A DNA stretch of 64,000 bases from Paralvinella palmiformis. Lineage: Eukaryota > Annelida > Polychaeta > Terebellida > Alvinellidae. The notes beneath the pieces are model-generated. The model ran no database searches, had not been told where the DNA came from, and saw only the letters and a program-made list of their open reading frames with translations. This document shows, in pieces, positions 24,801 to 35,100 of this stretch. The position numbers and the translations under genes were made by a program. The stretch is from assembly GCA_025642065.1 (NCBI GenBank), contig JAODUP010000185.1, forward strand, positions 444,501 to 508,500, in the 5' to 3' direction. The first letter of the stretch is position 1. Each line of letters opens with the position of its first letter.

Positions 24801-27800
24801 ACCACCCATTTACAAATGTCAGATATAAGAACAATGAGTATACCAATTCATTTCTATGGTGATAATTAATTTGGTGAATATTTTACCTTTTGAACCAGTT
24901 TTAGCAAATCTACTGACAGAATACCCTAGAATAGACAGGAGACAGAATGATTTAGCTTTATCGACAATATAGATGCAAAAGATTATAGCTCTAGCTTCAA
25001 GAAGAGAAATACATCATCTCCGCACACTAAAAGATATATTCCAAAGTAAGCAAGTAGTTTGCTTAGCCTTAGCACAGGTCATACGTGGGATGATTTGAGA
25101 AGCCGAGATGGCCCAGTTAGTCAGATGGTAGGACTTGTAACAGAAGGGTCACAGGTTTGAGGCTCCAGAGCTGCAATGCTGTCATCTGGTTCATTCAACT
25201 AGAACCTGACAGGATGTGATGGCAATGTGTTCGGGTAATGCTATGTGCCTATAATGGCAACATGCATTGTATAATCCCTTGGGAGTTGAGATGTGTGTCG
25301 GATTGGGACAGGTCTGAGTCAAGGATAATAATACTATAGACATGGGGTCAGCTCCCTTTTTGTCAATTCCACTACTCCGAGTAGTTTATATTTCAAGTAG
25401 GATTGTCATGGAAGAAATATTTCTGAATTAAAAATGAAATGGTAAATTAATATGTGGATTTAATTATTTTGTAGCAAACTACAATCTGAAATTTATCAAT
25501 TCTAATTATAAACAAAAATTCCAAAATTGCCAGAAATTATAAAATTGAGTTGACCACATACCTGCTATGAAGTGCCCTAGAGCAGCTATCTAGCTGGATA
25601 GGGCACTATATAAATGTCACATATTATTAATATGATTGTGTAAGAAAACATCCCACAAACACAGGTAGGAGTCTGATTAGAACCAACGATCTGGAACTTT
25701 GCAGTACAGTACTTTAATCACTACACTATCACCACTACCTTAATGATCATTCCAGAAACAAGACTGCACCTATGCTGTTGCTGTATCCAGAATGAGCAGA
25801 CAAACATGTTACATACACACACTCACCTAAAATGCAAACCTTCTTTAAATATGTCTTGCTGGATACCTCCTATTCTGTTAAATATAATAGACCTGTGACC
25901 ACCTTCAACTGAAATACAAAAATAAATGAGGTTTATATATGATCTATTCAGTGGATGATTAACTGCTTTGTCTTACTTCGGTGCTGGTCAGATTTGAAGC
26001 AGTAGGATGCTACAGTCAGTGTTTCAACAAGACATACCACAAAAACTAGTAACACCCAGATTTAAATGGCATTACCAGATGCAGTGCAGCATGCCACTAA
26101 TTGTGCTAAAGAAACTCTGTTAAATTATATGAAACATTTACTGCTGACTGCTAAGCTGATATTCCTGAGCATTTAAAATATGCTATATGCATCTTACAGA
26201 AAAGGAAGGGGGAAATTAAGAGAGGTACAACATGCTTTACCAGATATTTATAAATACCAAGTACCTATAGGTCCAGATCCATAAGCGTAAATTTATAGCT
26301 ATGGTGTGGCACATTTCTGGTTTCTGTGGTGTATACAGAGCTTATAAACAGTTTTTGGTATATACATCTATAATGTGTCTGCTGGCAAGAAATGTCGCAA
26401 TATTCAGTATACACTTACCTGATAAACAAAGAGGGATAAATAATTATTCTTGTACTCATAACTGATTTTCTTTTTGAGTGGTAGTTATATCTTCTCCCCT
26501 GCTGCTCATAGGGAAACTTGCAAAAATATGGACCCGATATACCCTGAGGGTGGTCAATGCCAGGCTGTATTACATCCTCAGGGGGGTCTTTAACATCTCC
26601 CCCTTTTAACTAAATCTGTGGAGACGGCAGTGTCATTTAATGTGGTCAGCTACTGTGTGTTACTATGACAGAATTATACAAATACTTTGGTTTAGTCTCA
26701 GGCAGACAGTGCTGGAGCTTTAGGAAATTTGCAAGGTGTCCAATAGCCAGCAGTGTTATATTCATGAAGGTGTGAATGCGCAGTTGAAGTGCAAGAGCTA
26801 GAGCTATTTTGATGTATATCTGGGTACGGACCAATAGCAAAATCCTTATAATTATTACGAAGTGGTTACATATCTGAGTATTGGATGATAATGATGATTA
26901 ATGTTTTACAGCCAGTTTTGTGCACATGGGAGGCTAAATGGGCCGAGCAACCTCCATATCCAATTACTGGAAACCTCTACCTCTGTATTATACGTCTGAG
27001 CAATTGCTGCGCCAATTATACTTGGATTGAAAGTAGATGCTTTTGATAGTTTTGAAGAGTTACAAACAAAAAACAAAGAAATAGAACAGCTGAGCTGCTT
27101 TACAAATAATCAGGGTTCTCACGTGTCCTAGAAAATAACAAATTCAGTTCCTTTAACTGTTGTTGAATTTTACAAAATCAGGAAAAAATCCACCTAGAAC
27201 AAACAAAAACATGAATAAATAGTATACGTGTAGAAACTAATATTTCCTTGGCCGTGGGAGCCATGAAATACTGCATTTCTCATAAATATCAGATTTTCTT
27301 TTTAATCTGATTATAATGGCTAGTAATAAACTTAATCTAGCATCTTTATAAAACACTAGTACTACGAGCAGTAATTACAACTAAGCTCCTGTCACTGACA
27401 CGAGCTGATGACAAACGATCATGATATGTCACAGATTTATAACTTTGCGTCAGAGTATCGGAAACAGCAAAACTTGGTGCACGATGTAGACTATCATTAG
27501 CAAACACTATTCCAATGCTCGGATATGTAATAACAGCCTAAATATTAACTGAATGGCTGTATCCGAGCATCGGAATCGTGTTCGTTGATGACAAAGGTCC
27601 GAGCCTTCTATGCTTGTGTCGAAGAGCAAGCCGAGCATCGGAATCTTGTTCGTTGGTGATAAAGATCCGAGCATTCAGCATCTGAACCATGCATCATCAA
27701 TATTGTTATAAATCTGAGCAATTTCATGATAATTTTTTCATCTGCTCACATCATTGTCAGGAGCGTAGTTGTAATTACTGTTACTAGCATTTATTAAAGA

Positions 27801-28974
27801 TATTATAATCAGATTAAAAAGAAAATCTGACATTTATAAGAAATGCATTACTTTATGGTTCCCGCAGCCAAGGAAATATTTTCTACAGGCATACTATTTA
27901 TTAACTTTTTTATTCTAAGACAGTTACTCTAAGTGGGGTTTTTCCAAAGGCATGCATACTTTTCCCGTGAGATTTTCAGATTTTGTCAAATTCAAATACA
28001 TTTCCCGGTCCTGGAAATGTATTTGTTATATTCCAGGATTTCTAGGACGCCTGGGAACCCCAGTTATTTGTAGTCACACGGCTGTTCTACCAATCGTCTA
28101 TTTACTTAATTTTCATTTGTACCCCTTCAAAACTATCAAAAGCATATTCTACTTTCAACCCAAATATAACTACTACATGCTCGGCCGCTATATCGGAGTG
28201 GAAGTTATAGCAATTGAGGAATACATGGCGCATGCACATTGAATGCTAGGACCTATAATGCTGAGGTATGGGATTTTGATGCTCATATACGTAGCCACTT
28301 CATAACTGAATATGCTGCATTGTGAATGATATATTTCCTAGATACAGATCATGGTGATTGAACCAAACACCAAGCCTAAAGGACTGGTCTGGTGCATGTC
28401 AGTATGGTGATAATTATGATGCAATAAAAATTGAATTCAGAAAACCTGAACAGAATTGGTGTCTGTAGGTTTTATTTACTGAAAACATAACACTGCCCGA
28501 CATCTAATTAAGTCACTAAATAAGCTGACAATACCCCAGTAGTTGAATAGTTAGCTGTAGAGGGTCTAGACTATAGTAAGAGAATGTAACTTGTAAGTCA
28601 CCAACTGACTAAGTGTAGAGTCAAAAGGACTGAGTTTGAAACGAAAACAATTAATATTCGTTTGCGTTACAAGCAAACATTAACAGGGAAACTATAACCA
28701 TCATCACGAAGTAAATAACATTAATAACTCGGGATCAAAACTGATAAAAATTTCTACACGAGGCACTGTATTACTGCAATATCATTCTTACTGATCGTGA
28801 CTGTTCCATCCACACGACCACAGGCGCCGAGTTTCGCGACTTACCGGTGTAGAGAGACTGGTATAGCCCATAAACGATCCCGCCAGCGGCTGCAAGGAAG
28901 CCCAAACCGACGCCAGCACCTTTTCCACCCCTTTGCAATCTTCCAGCTAAATCATTCAACTTATTCTTGTCCAT
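18843..28974 (-). CDS. PHB2: Prohibitin-2, eight coding exons
   Basis: PHB2 forms, with PHB1, the ring-shaped prohibitin complex of the mitochondrial inner membrane, which supports m-AAA protease control, cristae structure and mitophagy. Exons in transcript order: 28845-28974, 25827-25908, 23789-23868, 23530-23654, 20974-21159, 20710-20817, 20085-20162, 18843-18956. All junctions are GT-AG and phases close, giving 300 residues; the human protein has 299. The order is an N-terminal amphipathic stretch, a membrane anchor at about residues 21-42 ([20 protein letters not shown]), the PHB/SPFH domain to about 200, and a charged coiled coil with [22 protein letters not shown] falls at residues 121-124, where the human LC3-interacting motif YQRL lies. 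The start ATG is the first in exon 1. Introns range from 134 to 2936 bp, and the long ones carry mobile elements. Confidence 0.97.
21640..21745 (-). repeat. Diverged tRNA-derived SINE remnant (R5)
   Basis: Contains CCAACAAACACAGGT...AACCCACAACCTGGAGGCTTGCA, a reversed B-box-like arm also seen at 25.65 kb. Plus-oriented relatives with GGGTTTGAATCCAAT or GGGATTGAATCCAAT occur near 33.99 and 37.84 kb. It lies in PHB2 intron 4. Confidence 0.45.
21861..22070 (+). mobile_element. MITE-M1 copy in PHB2 intron 4
   Basis: Starts AGACATGGGGTCAATTC and contains TAAATCCACAAATTAATTTA and TTTCAGAAA, shared with copies at 24.4 and 25.34 kb. The far terminal repeat is not clear in this copy. Confidence 0.65.
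22081..22106. other. GC-rich short palindrome
   Basis: CCTACGTGGGGGAG followed by CTCCCCCGTAGG forms a near-perfect hairpin with one bulged base, in very AT-rich surroundings just after a MITE-M1 copy. Function unknown. Confidence 0.6.
24397..24617 (+). mobile_element. MITE-M1 copy in PHB2 intron 2
   Basis: Shares GGGGTCAATTC, AATCCACAAATTAATTT, TGACAATCC and AAACTACTTGGAGTAG with the other two copies. The right end is approximate. Confidence 0.6.
25102..25632 (+). mobile_element. SINE-A copy interrupted by MITE-M1
   Basis: tRNA-like head (GCCGAGATGGCCCAGTTAGTC, B-box-like GTCACAGGTTTGAGGCTCC), then GAGCTGCAATGCTGTCAT and a tail GCACTATATAAATGTCACAT with ATT units. Relatives lie at 30.7 and 52.1 kb. 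Compared with the 52.1-kb copy, the sequence is broken after GGATAATAATA by the insert at 25338-25564 and then resumes. It lies in PHB2 intron 2. Confidence 0.85.
25338..25564 (-). mobile_element. MITE-M1, complete copy nested in SINE-A
   Basis: The ends are inverted: AGACATGGGGTCAGCTC on the left and the complement of AGGTATGTGGTCAACTC on the right. The inside matches the two other M1 copies in reverse orientation. CTAT on both sides (25334-25337 and 25565-25568) may be the target duplication. At about 227 bp it is non-coding, so it would need transposase supplied in trans. Confidence 0.75.
25636..25745 (-). repeat. tRNA-derived SINE remnant (R5)
   Basis: On the plus strand it reads ACATCCCACAAACACAGGTA, then GAACCAACGATCTGGAACTT and a CACTACACTA stretch, the complement of a tRNA-like head. 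It lies directly after the SINE-A tail. Confidence 0.5.
26884..26957 (-). mobile_element. SINE-B 3' fragment in PHB2 intron 1
   Basis: Contains GATGATTAATGTTTTACAGCC and GGCTAAATGGGCCGAGCAAC of the SINE-B body and tail. It is cut at the left edge of the fold-back repeat that follows. Confidence 0.8.
26998..28210. mobile_element. Long fold-back repeat in PHB2 intron 1
   Basis: Two arms of about 450-500 bp are inverted copies of each other: about 26998-27460 against about 27700-28210. Matching landmarks are GATAGTTTTGAAG against CTTCAAAACTATC, AGATTTTCTTTTTAATCTGA against its complement, and CAGGGTTCTCACG (27111) against the ...CTGGGAACCCCAG end (28063). The spacer holds a direct repeat, CCGAGCATCGGAATC...GTTCGTTG, at 27562-27604 and 27630-27672. 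No coding frame is present. The CAGGGTTC..-type ends resemble hAT-like non-autonomous elements, but the inverted homology continues past them. Confidence 0.8.
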
Positions 28975-30653
28975 TTTGTCGGCTTTAATTCGAGTAAAGC
29001 AAGGTCACCTTTTGCTTCCAACAGGCCACAGGACCCATGTGCCGACAAAATAACGCCAAAGTCTCGTTAAATCTCACGTTATCATAGGACGTGATTATTC
29101 GAAGTTTGGTCTGGTGGTAATCTTCTGTCTTTGGCCATAGGCTAATATTTTAGTTTGTCGATGAAACCTTATATTACTCGATTAATTACTAACTACTTAA
29201 AACTCACATAGAAACTTAATATCTAAAATGTGTGAGGTTAATTAGCTACAAAATGGAATAAAATCTTTACTATATGCGGAGCGTCTTTATCTAGGGGGTT
29301 ATTTCAAAAGTACTGTTTCAGATTTTCCTGAACTATATAGAGCACTAATTCGTGGCTTTGTTACCATTATTTTATTCCGAAAATCTCTAAATACTCAATC
29401 TGACGGAGGAAAAACAAAACGAATATAAATTGAATTAATTTAGTATTCTAGGTAATATAAAATTAAACGTCATAACGGGTGGACTTTCCAATCTGTGGAG
29501 CCATATCCTGTTTGTTATTTGCTACTTTTACCAGGTTATTTTACAGCGACTTTATTTCAACCTATAATCAACATGACATAAAATAGATTTTGCATTCACC
29601 CATAAAACGCTTCATTTCCCCAGTTTTATATTTCTGTCACCATATCCAGCACAAGACTTTAATAAATCTGTTTCCATCTTTTTTAATTTACACAATAATT
29701 TGGAGCCGTCCATTTAATAACAAAGAAAGAAAGTTGATGTTCTAGTATGTAAACTATGAATATCAAATTGAATATTCCGTGCATCACTTCCTTTATGTAT
29801 TAAAAGTTGAACATTTAATTAAAAACTTTTAGTTAAATTTTTAGTAATAATTAAATTAACAAACCCCTTAACTGGTAGTGTATGTCTATTAGTAGCACAG
29901 ATAATTGTGCGTTGAGATAACTGTTATTACTTAATAATTATCTTTGGCTCAGAGTTTTTGCGCTTCATGCGCACTTTTTAGTGGATCTATGCCTGCGTTT
30001 ATGTAATTGCTACACAACATGTTCAATTCAATTCAAATGATTTATTTCAACATTTATACTACACCATTTTAATGATACACGATCAAAGGCACATATAATG
30101 TTGAAAAGGAGGATGCTTGAAGCATTACTTGTATAATGCATCGACTCCCTTATAATAAAATAAAATTCATGACAATTAAATTTAAAAATAATAAAATGAT
30201 TTGGAATAGACTTAATTATATCTTTATGTAACAACAAGAGTGTTTTATTAATTTTTTTACTAGTTTTACATTCTCATTTGAGAATAATGACGTAGGCCAT
30301 GTTCTCATGAAGGCTTCTGGTGTTCTCCCATGTACGAATTGGTGTTTATTCTTCTTACCTACATTAGTTTTAAATTTAGTTTTTGTTATCAGAATATTCT
30401 AAATGTCTGTATATTAATAGCTGTTTTATGCCATTTTTCGGATGCAGTTAACGATTAATTACCATGAAAATTTGTTTTTGTTATTAAAAAGTTATGATTT
30501 ATCTTGGTATGGGGATCATCTCAGCTGAATATTAATCATTTATAGCATCGAATTTGAGGTCAGTGGATAATAATACAACGTCCCTTTCTTCCTGGTCTTC
30601 TTTTATCACAACATCTAACACTGTGTACTAAACATGTTGTTTGTTCTCCCACA

Positions 30654-30990
30654 ATAATAATAATAATAATAACAATAATAATAATAATAATATGTGATAG
30701 TCGAGCCGTGGTAGCGCAGTTAGTTAGAGCGTAGGACTCGTAGCCGAACGGTCGCGGATTCGATGCTCCGTGAGCTGCAATGCCGTCATGCGGCGACTGG
30801 TTCACTCATCCATAAAAATGAGTACCTGACAGGACGCGATGGTTATGTGTTTGATTAACGCGTTGCGCCTATTATGGCGGCATGCGTTGTACGCTCCATT
30901 GGGAGTTGAAATCTGTGCTGGGTGGAAACAGGTCCGAGTCAATAATATTGTAAAGCGCCTTAAAGCAGCTTCTAGCTGAATAAGTGGACT
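30654..30990 (+). mobile_element. SINE-A copy preceded by an inverted SINE tail
   Basis: The plus-strand SINE-A starts at about 30700 (GTCGAGCCGTGGTAGCGCAG; B-box GGTCGCGGATTCGATG) and runs to the GTAAAGCGCCTTAAAGCAGC tail motif near 30975. Just before it, an AAT run ending ATAATATGTGATA is the complement of a SINE-A 3' tail (compare TCACATATTATTA at 52.4 kb). A reversed tail stub therefore abuts the head. Confidence 0.85.
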
Positions 30991-31279
30991 TGCACTTGGT
31001 ATATTGCAGTTCGGTTCTATAAATGTTACTGTAGCTTTCTATGCAGTAGGTATGTCAACAATTAAGTATATAAGATCATGAATGGGATAAACAGACTCTA
31101 CCCAAGGCATTCTTCAACAGAGCACTGAAATCAGGAAAAACTCGTTCAGTCAGCGAGTGGTTCAGGACTGGAACTCGTTATCAGAACATGTTGTCACAGC
31201 CACTACCCTAAATTCCTTTAATTAAGTCTAGGCTTGACAAGTACTGGAAAGACGACATGTACACGATGCATATAGACTA

Positions 31280-31281
<2 letters not shown>

Positions 31282-31349
<68 letters not shown>
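31282..31349. repeat. (AT)n microsatellite, about 34 units
   Basis: Uninterrupted AT run, among the longest in the window. A second run of about 14 units is at 31871-31898. Confidence 0.97.
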
Positions 31350-31352
<3 letters not shown>

Positions 31353-31867
31353 TCATAAGTAAATAAGATAGAGAAAAAGAAGTCAAGACCAGAATACCCG
31401 ACAGGCAATATAGTCTTTTATTCCGTACTATGGTATATCCTGTATCATGGTTATTCTGTGTTCACTATAGCGAGAGTACGTTACATGTGACTGTTTCTGT
31501 CTAACTTTCTTGAACAGCTGAGTGACTGATGTATTATAAGTGCGTAGTGCAGAACCTTTTATCACATATTTAATAGCTAAACTATAGTACATCTTATTAA
31601 TACACCAATATCATTTATTTTATTCGTGATTTATATGATGTATATAATTATATGTACAGGTCATCAAAATATTTTCTCGAATGAGAAATCATTTGATAGT
31701 TTAATGTTAAACAACCTGTTGCCTTGATATAAATGATAAGAACGCATAGTCATCATGATCTTTCATATATTCAAATACCAATTTGAGGTATACTACGGTT
31801 CGCACGTCATGCTAGTAAAATGCGTCATAATGTTTCCAGGGAGATAAATGTCTTGGATTGAAACTTT

Positions 31868-31898
<31 letters not shown>

Positions 31899-32058
31899 CG
31901 CACAAATTTTACTTATGCACAGGCCATATTAAATAGCACTACGAACGCAATATTTATATAGTAACACATTAAAGGTCATTGAATGAAATAGGAGTGGAAG
32001 CTTCATGTGTAAAATTATGATTCCATTGAAACGACCCCTTAAGATTATATGCGATCGA

Positions 32059-32068
32059 CAGATGGCGC
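32059..32068 (+). promoter_or_regulatory. CAGATGGCGC motif upstream of MRPL47
   Basis: The decamer lies 34 bp before the MRPL47 start codon. It fits the core of animal CTCF sites (AGATGGCGC) and resembles the ATGGCG core of YY1 sites, which are common near starts of mitochondrial-protein genes. Assignment to either factor is inference. Confidence 0.35.
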
Positions 32069-32102
32069 TTTTTAAAGTAGTGTGTTTCTTGTAACCTAAA
32101 GG

Positions 32103-35100
32103 ATGGCTAGGGTCATTTTACAAAATCTTTTCAATTTGTCGCGACTTCGTACAAATATTTGCCGACCAAATGAATTTCTTAGAATTTTAAGGTAATGTCT
32201 TAATAACATATTAACAATGTAAGTTGAAATGTTTTGTTAGTAGACAGCTGAGCGATAATGGGTATCAGTGGGACTGCATAGGGATTCGGCCCACTACGAA
32301 GTCGACCCACTCAGAGGAAAGCACAGTGTATTTTATTGCATTGCCGTTGGATACGTCTCAGTTTTGCAGATCATAAAAAAGCATGTTGTAAATTGAAAAC
32401 ATTTTAAAAACTACCGAAACAATACATCTTAGCTTTTGTAGAGATGTTGATGACATATGATCTGTCAACAACACGTCAACAGCGCTCAGTTACTGTGATC
32501 AGTCACTCAGTGTATCAGTTCCCCTCTTGTGTAACCCCATGCAAATTAAATAATCCAAAAAGACACTGGGGATGCTTCCCTAGGTTGCCATATCTTGGCT
32601 ATACGCACCAGATATGGCCAGGGCTGAAAGCTAAACGAATGATTCACTGAGCCTCACTCTGAGCTTTGTATTATGGCTGTTATTAGGTCTATGTATCTGA
32701 ACATCGGAATTGTGTTCGTTGATGATAAAGATCCAAGTATTCTACACGTGTGCCAAGTTTGAGTGTTTCCGGAGCTCAGATGCAGAACAGCAAGCCGAGC
32801 ATCGGAATCATGTTTGTTGGAGATAAAGATCTGAGCATTCAGCATCTGAACCATGCATCATCAATATTATTATAAATCTGAGCAATTTCATGATTGTTTT
32901 TAATTTTTCGTCTGCTTGCATCAGTTTCAGTGATGGGAACGTAGTTGTAATTACTGCTACTAACGTATAATAAAGATATTAGTTTAAGTCTATTAATAGA
33001 CATTATAATCAGATTAAAAAGAAAATATGACATTTATAAGAAACACATTATTTATGGTTCCCGCAGCCAAGGAAATATTATTTTCTACAGGTGTAATATA
33101 TATTCACCTTTTTATTCGAAGTGGGGTTTTTCCAAAAGCAGTATTTTTTCTGTGAGATTTTCAGATTTGGTCAAATTCAAGGACATTTCAAGGACCGTGA
33201 AAATGAATTTGTTATATTCCAGGTTTTCTAGGACACCTGGGAACCCAGATTATTTGTAAAGCTGCACCGCTGTTCTATTGATCGTCTGTTTCTTTGATTT
33301 TCGTTTGTACCTCTATCAAAAACTATCAAAAGCATCTTCTACTTTCAACCCAGCTATAACTACTATATGCTCAGCTGCTATATTTGAACGGAAGTAATAG
33401 CAGCCACGGAATAATTGGCGCATGCACATTGAGTGCTCTGACCTGTAACACTGAGGTACAACAGGGTTCCAATGCTAGGATACGTAAACACTTTGTTGTA
33501 TTATTTGTGATGCTAATCAATGCTTATTTCATCTCCAGAAGATAATAGAGAAACCATTATGTAGTTATGTCTACTAGTTTGTTTAGCCAGTCCTACAACT
33601 AATACAACATCCCATCACTCAAATGGTCCCACTATTCTTGATTTAATTATCAACTGAATGTTTTTACATATTGGTAAAAAAAACATGTCTCCTTGTTACT
33701 CGGCATGGACATATCTGAAGGTTGTTTCATCTTTGCTTTCGCTTCATTACCCATTTAGCCTACCATATGCACAAAAGTGGCAGTAAAAGGTCAATCATCA
33801 ATCAATCATCACCTAGTCAAATTGGAAGTAAGCTGAATTCAGCTGTTAATATTACTTGTTTAAACTAATATAGGTTTGACATTATAATCCTCAGTAGCTT
33901 TACCAAATTAGTTATGTCAGTGCCCATAAACTAGGCAATTATGTTATCCAAAATAGCAGTTAATAATTAGAGTGCTTACAAGTTGTGGGTTTGAATCCAA
34001 TTTAAGCCTGTTTTTGTTCGATTTAATTCCATAGGTACTGTATATACATTTGTATAAGTCACACTTTTCATACTCTGGAATCGACGCCAAAATCAAGTGT
34101 GACTTATACGCTAAAAAGGAAAGCAATATTTCCCATAATTTATGGGGAAATACAATAATATTGTTTTTCAACATTAATAATGAATATATGAACAATAAAC
34201 AAATTTATTAGATGCATTTTCTCTGTTGTCTTTTAAAGCCAAACTTAATTGTGATAACTGCCATGATTATTTAATCCAAAGCTCTAATTATTGACATGAT
34301 CACAAAGACTTGACATTACTATCCAGATATGTGATCATGTGTAATTGAACAGAACTGTAAATGAGGCAATGCAAAGAATTACCATATAGAAGTCACATCA
34401 AAGGAAAACGATTACAGCAAACAATGTGTTAATTACTTCCAAAGCTGGCATGTGGGTAACACTAATAAACTACTTCAAACAGCATTATGAAAACCAACAA
34501 ACAGCAGCAGGGAACCTGAAGTGGCTGTCTTTACCTATCATCACACAGTTGGTGAATACGACCTGGGATTAAATTGACCCCACCATCATTACCAAATCAT
34601 TTAAAAGTGCTCTATTAGCAATGATTTATATGGCACGGAAGATGATGTATTGTCGGCTGAACAGTATGACAAATCTGACACTGACTCCGAGGAAGAAGGC
34701 GACGACATTTATGATAAAATGGTGACACATGAACAGATATAACATATCTTCAGTGAAGAAAATAATGATGATGAATTTTGGAGTTTTGAATCAATAGTGA
34801 TGATTTTAGTGCATCTTATTGGTCCTAAACCAGGTGCATCTTATACACGAGTGCTAGTTATATGATAGCGAGTATATATGGTAGCTACAAAAATAAGAAA
34901 TCACAGTTCAGTAAATCACAGTCTAGACAAATAATAATATTTCAGAATATTTTTAGATTATGTAATTATTAAATCTATATTAGGTTCTTATTATAAAATA
35001 ATACGTCATATTATTTTGTTTGCTACACATGCATCCAATACCACAATCTTATGAGACCACATTTGATATATTTTATTATTGATACTAATGTTTCCTCTTT

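Larger units (their letters stand above)
28975..32102. other. Shared upstream region between PHB2 and MRPL47
   Basis: The two start codons are about 3.1 kb apart and point away from each other. No other gene was recognised. The stretch contains a SINE-A copy, two long AT microsatellites and AT-rich sequence. Promoters for both genes should lie at its edges; no TATA box with good spacing was evident. Confidence 0.6.
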
